Source: Bacteroidia bacterium
GTDB taxonomy: Bacteria > Bacteroidota > Bacteroidia > B-17B0 > Aurantibacillaceae
Direction of reading: 5' to 3'
Length of the DNA: 64,000 bases
Assembly (NCBI GenBank): GCA_016787785.1
Contig: JAEUTO010000014.1
Coordinates: 363,710-427,709 of the forward strand
The notes under the pieces are model-generated. The model had not been told where the DNA came from. It was given only the letters and a program-made list of their open reading frames with translations, and made no database searches. A program made the position numbers and the translations under genes. Below, in pieces: positions 63,863-64,000 of the stretch. Position 1 is the stretch's first letter; every line of letters begins with the position of its first letter.

Positions 63863-63869
63863 TTAGTGG
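63687..63869. other. attC-like recombination site
   Basis: It opens with CCCCTAAC (inverse core) and ends GTTAG (core, 63862-63866). The arms GCAAATAAACGTAAGCGGGC (63696-63715) and GCCCGCCTTACGTCTATTTGC (63836-63856) are complementary over about 19 of 20 bases with one bulged base and one mismatch. Inside is a second hairpin (GGTGCA at 63735-63740 and TGCACC at about 63768-63773). Bulged bases and two arms are features of attC sites. The span of about 180 bases is longer than most attC sites, and the core GTTAGTG departs from GTTRRRY. Confidence 0.5.
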
Positions 63870-63886
63870 CAAGGCTATGACGACAC

Positions 63887-63915
63887 AACCCGTCAGACAA
63901 AATCGGGTTCTTTTT
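63887..63915 (+). terminator. Hairpin terminator-like structure in the next unit
   Basis: AACCCG (63887-63892) pairs with CGGGTT (63904-63909), followed by CTTTTT. It lies between the attC-like site and the next promoter. Confidence 0.5.
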
Positions 63916-63935
63916 GACATTTTATATTTTAGCAG

Positions 63936-63965
63936 TTGCTTAAATAAACAAATTGACTACCTTTG
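63936..63965 (+). promoter_or_regulatory. Consensus Bacteroidota promoter before the last partial gene
   Basis: TTG (63936-63938), 19 bases, then TACCTTTG (63958-63965) fits TTG-N19-TAnnTTTG perfectly. The ATG follows only 5 bases later, so the mRNA is probably leaderless or nearly so. Confidence 0.65.
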
Positions 63966-63970
63966 TGCTA

Positions 63971-64000
63971 TGGACAACAATTCTTGTATAAGACAACAAG
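63971..64000 (+). CDS. Start of a gene cut by the window edge
   Basis: Ten residues are visible (MDNNSCIRQQ). The CIRQQ start resembles what I recall of Bacteroidota ArsR-type metal regulators, whose first residues read like CIR-x(2)-AD. Ten residues cannot prove this. It is preceded by its own consensus promoter. Confidence 0.4.

Noticed and set aside
1..64000. tRNA, rRNA or CRISPR arrays
   Set aside because: No cloverleaf, rRNA-like stretch or regularly spaced direct repeats could be seen by eye in the intergenic regions.

Overview
The window is AT-rich DNA from a member of the Bacteroidota (Flavobacteriia/Sphingobacteriia-like; I cannot name a genus). The reasons are eight secreted proteins ending in type IX secretion (T9SS) sorting domains (six type A, two gliding-motility-type type B), a DUF3078 protein, PorT-like barrels, a TPR-HisKA-REC-AraC hybrid regulator, S16 with an Ala/Lys-rich tail, almost no Shine-Dalgarno sequences, and promoters of the TTG-N19-TAnnTTTG type.

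Layout. 1-6.5 kb: a truncated TPR protein, an NAD(P)-binding protein, MtfA-like peptidase plus aldehyde dehydrogenase, a DUF6714 protein, an MDR oxidoreductase, and twin small lipoproteins. 6.7-14 kb: a T9SS-exported deacetylase-like protein abutting a hybrid sensor kinase, a T9SS protein and a lipoprotein. 14-18 kb: a minus-strand run of sugar kinase, TauE/SafE and fused MFS/spermidine-synthase genes, then rpsP divergent from a universal stress protein. 19-22.5 kb: an acetoacetyl-CoA reductase/R-hydratase pair (PhaB/PhaJ type), a DNA glycosylase and an rRNA methyltransferase. 22.5-28.4 kb: a CAP/OmpA-like protein, the futalosine-pathway enzyme MqnE, two envelope proteins and a UbiX-like prenyltransferase. 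28.4-31.4 kb: thrS-infC. 31.5-35 kb: two tandem type I signal peptidase genes and a WbqC-like gene. 35-39.4 kb: secreted cyclophilin, small proteins and a haem c/copper monooxygenase. 39.4-47.1 kb: envelope and polysaccharide genes (M23 peptidase, O-antigen ligase-like, methyltransferase, glycosyltransferase, GH3-beta-lactamase fusion). 47.3-53.8 kb: two giant tandem T9SS type B adhesin-like paralogues. 54-60 kb: UvrD-type helicase and two T9SS proteins sharing an unnamed domain, one carrying an M43 protease. 60-64 kb: lipoprotein, MBL hydrolase, a tyrosine recombinase and the start of what looks like a gene-cassette array.

The most interesting region is the right end. A XerC/D-like recombinase is followed by a palindromic region and then a foreign-looking gene. 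The start and end of that segment are inverted complements (GTTAGGGGTA... and ...TACCCCTAAC), and it is followed by a long imperfect hairpin ending in another GTTAG core. This is the geometry of an integron cassette with an attC-like site. I see no IntI-specific insertion in the recombinase, so it would not be a canonical integron. Other points are a signal peptidase homologue with an apparent AUA start and a Lys-to-Gln change at the general base, infC starting at AUC with a perfect GGAGG, and two copies of an approximately 140-bp palindromic repeat in opposite orientation.
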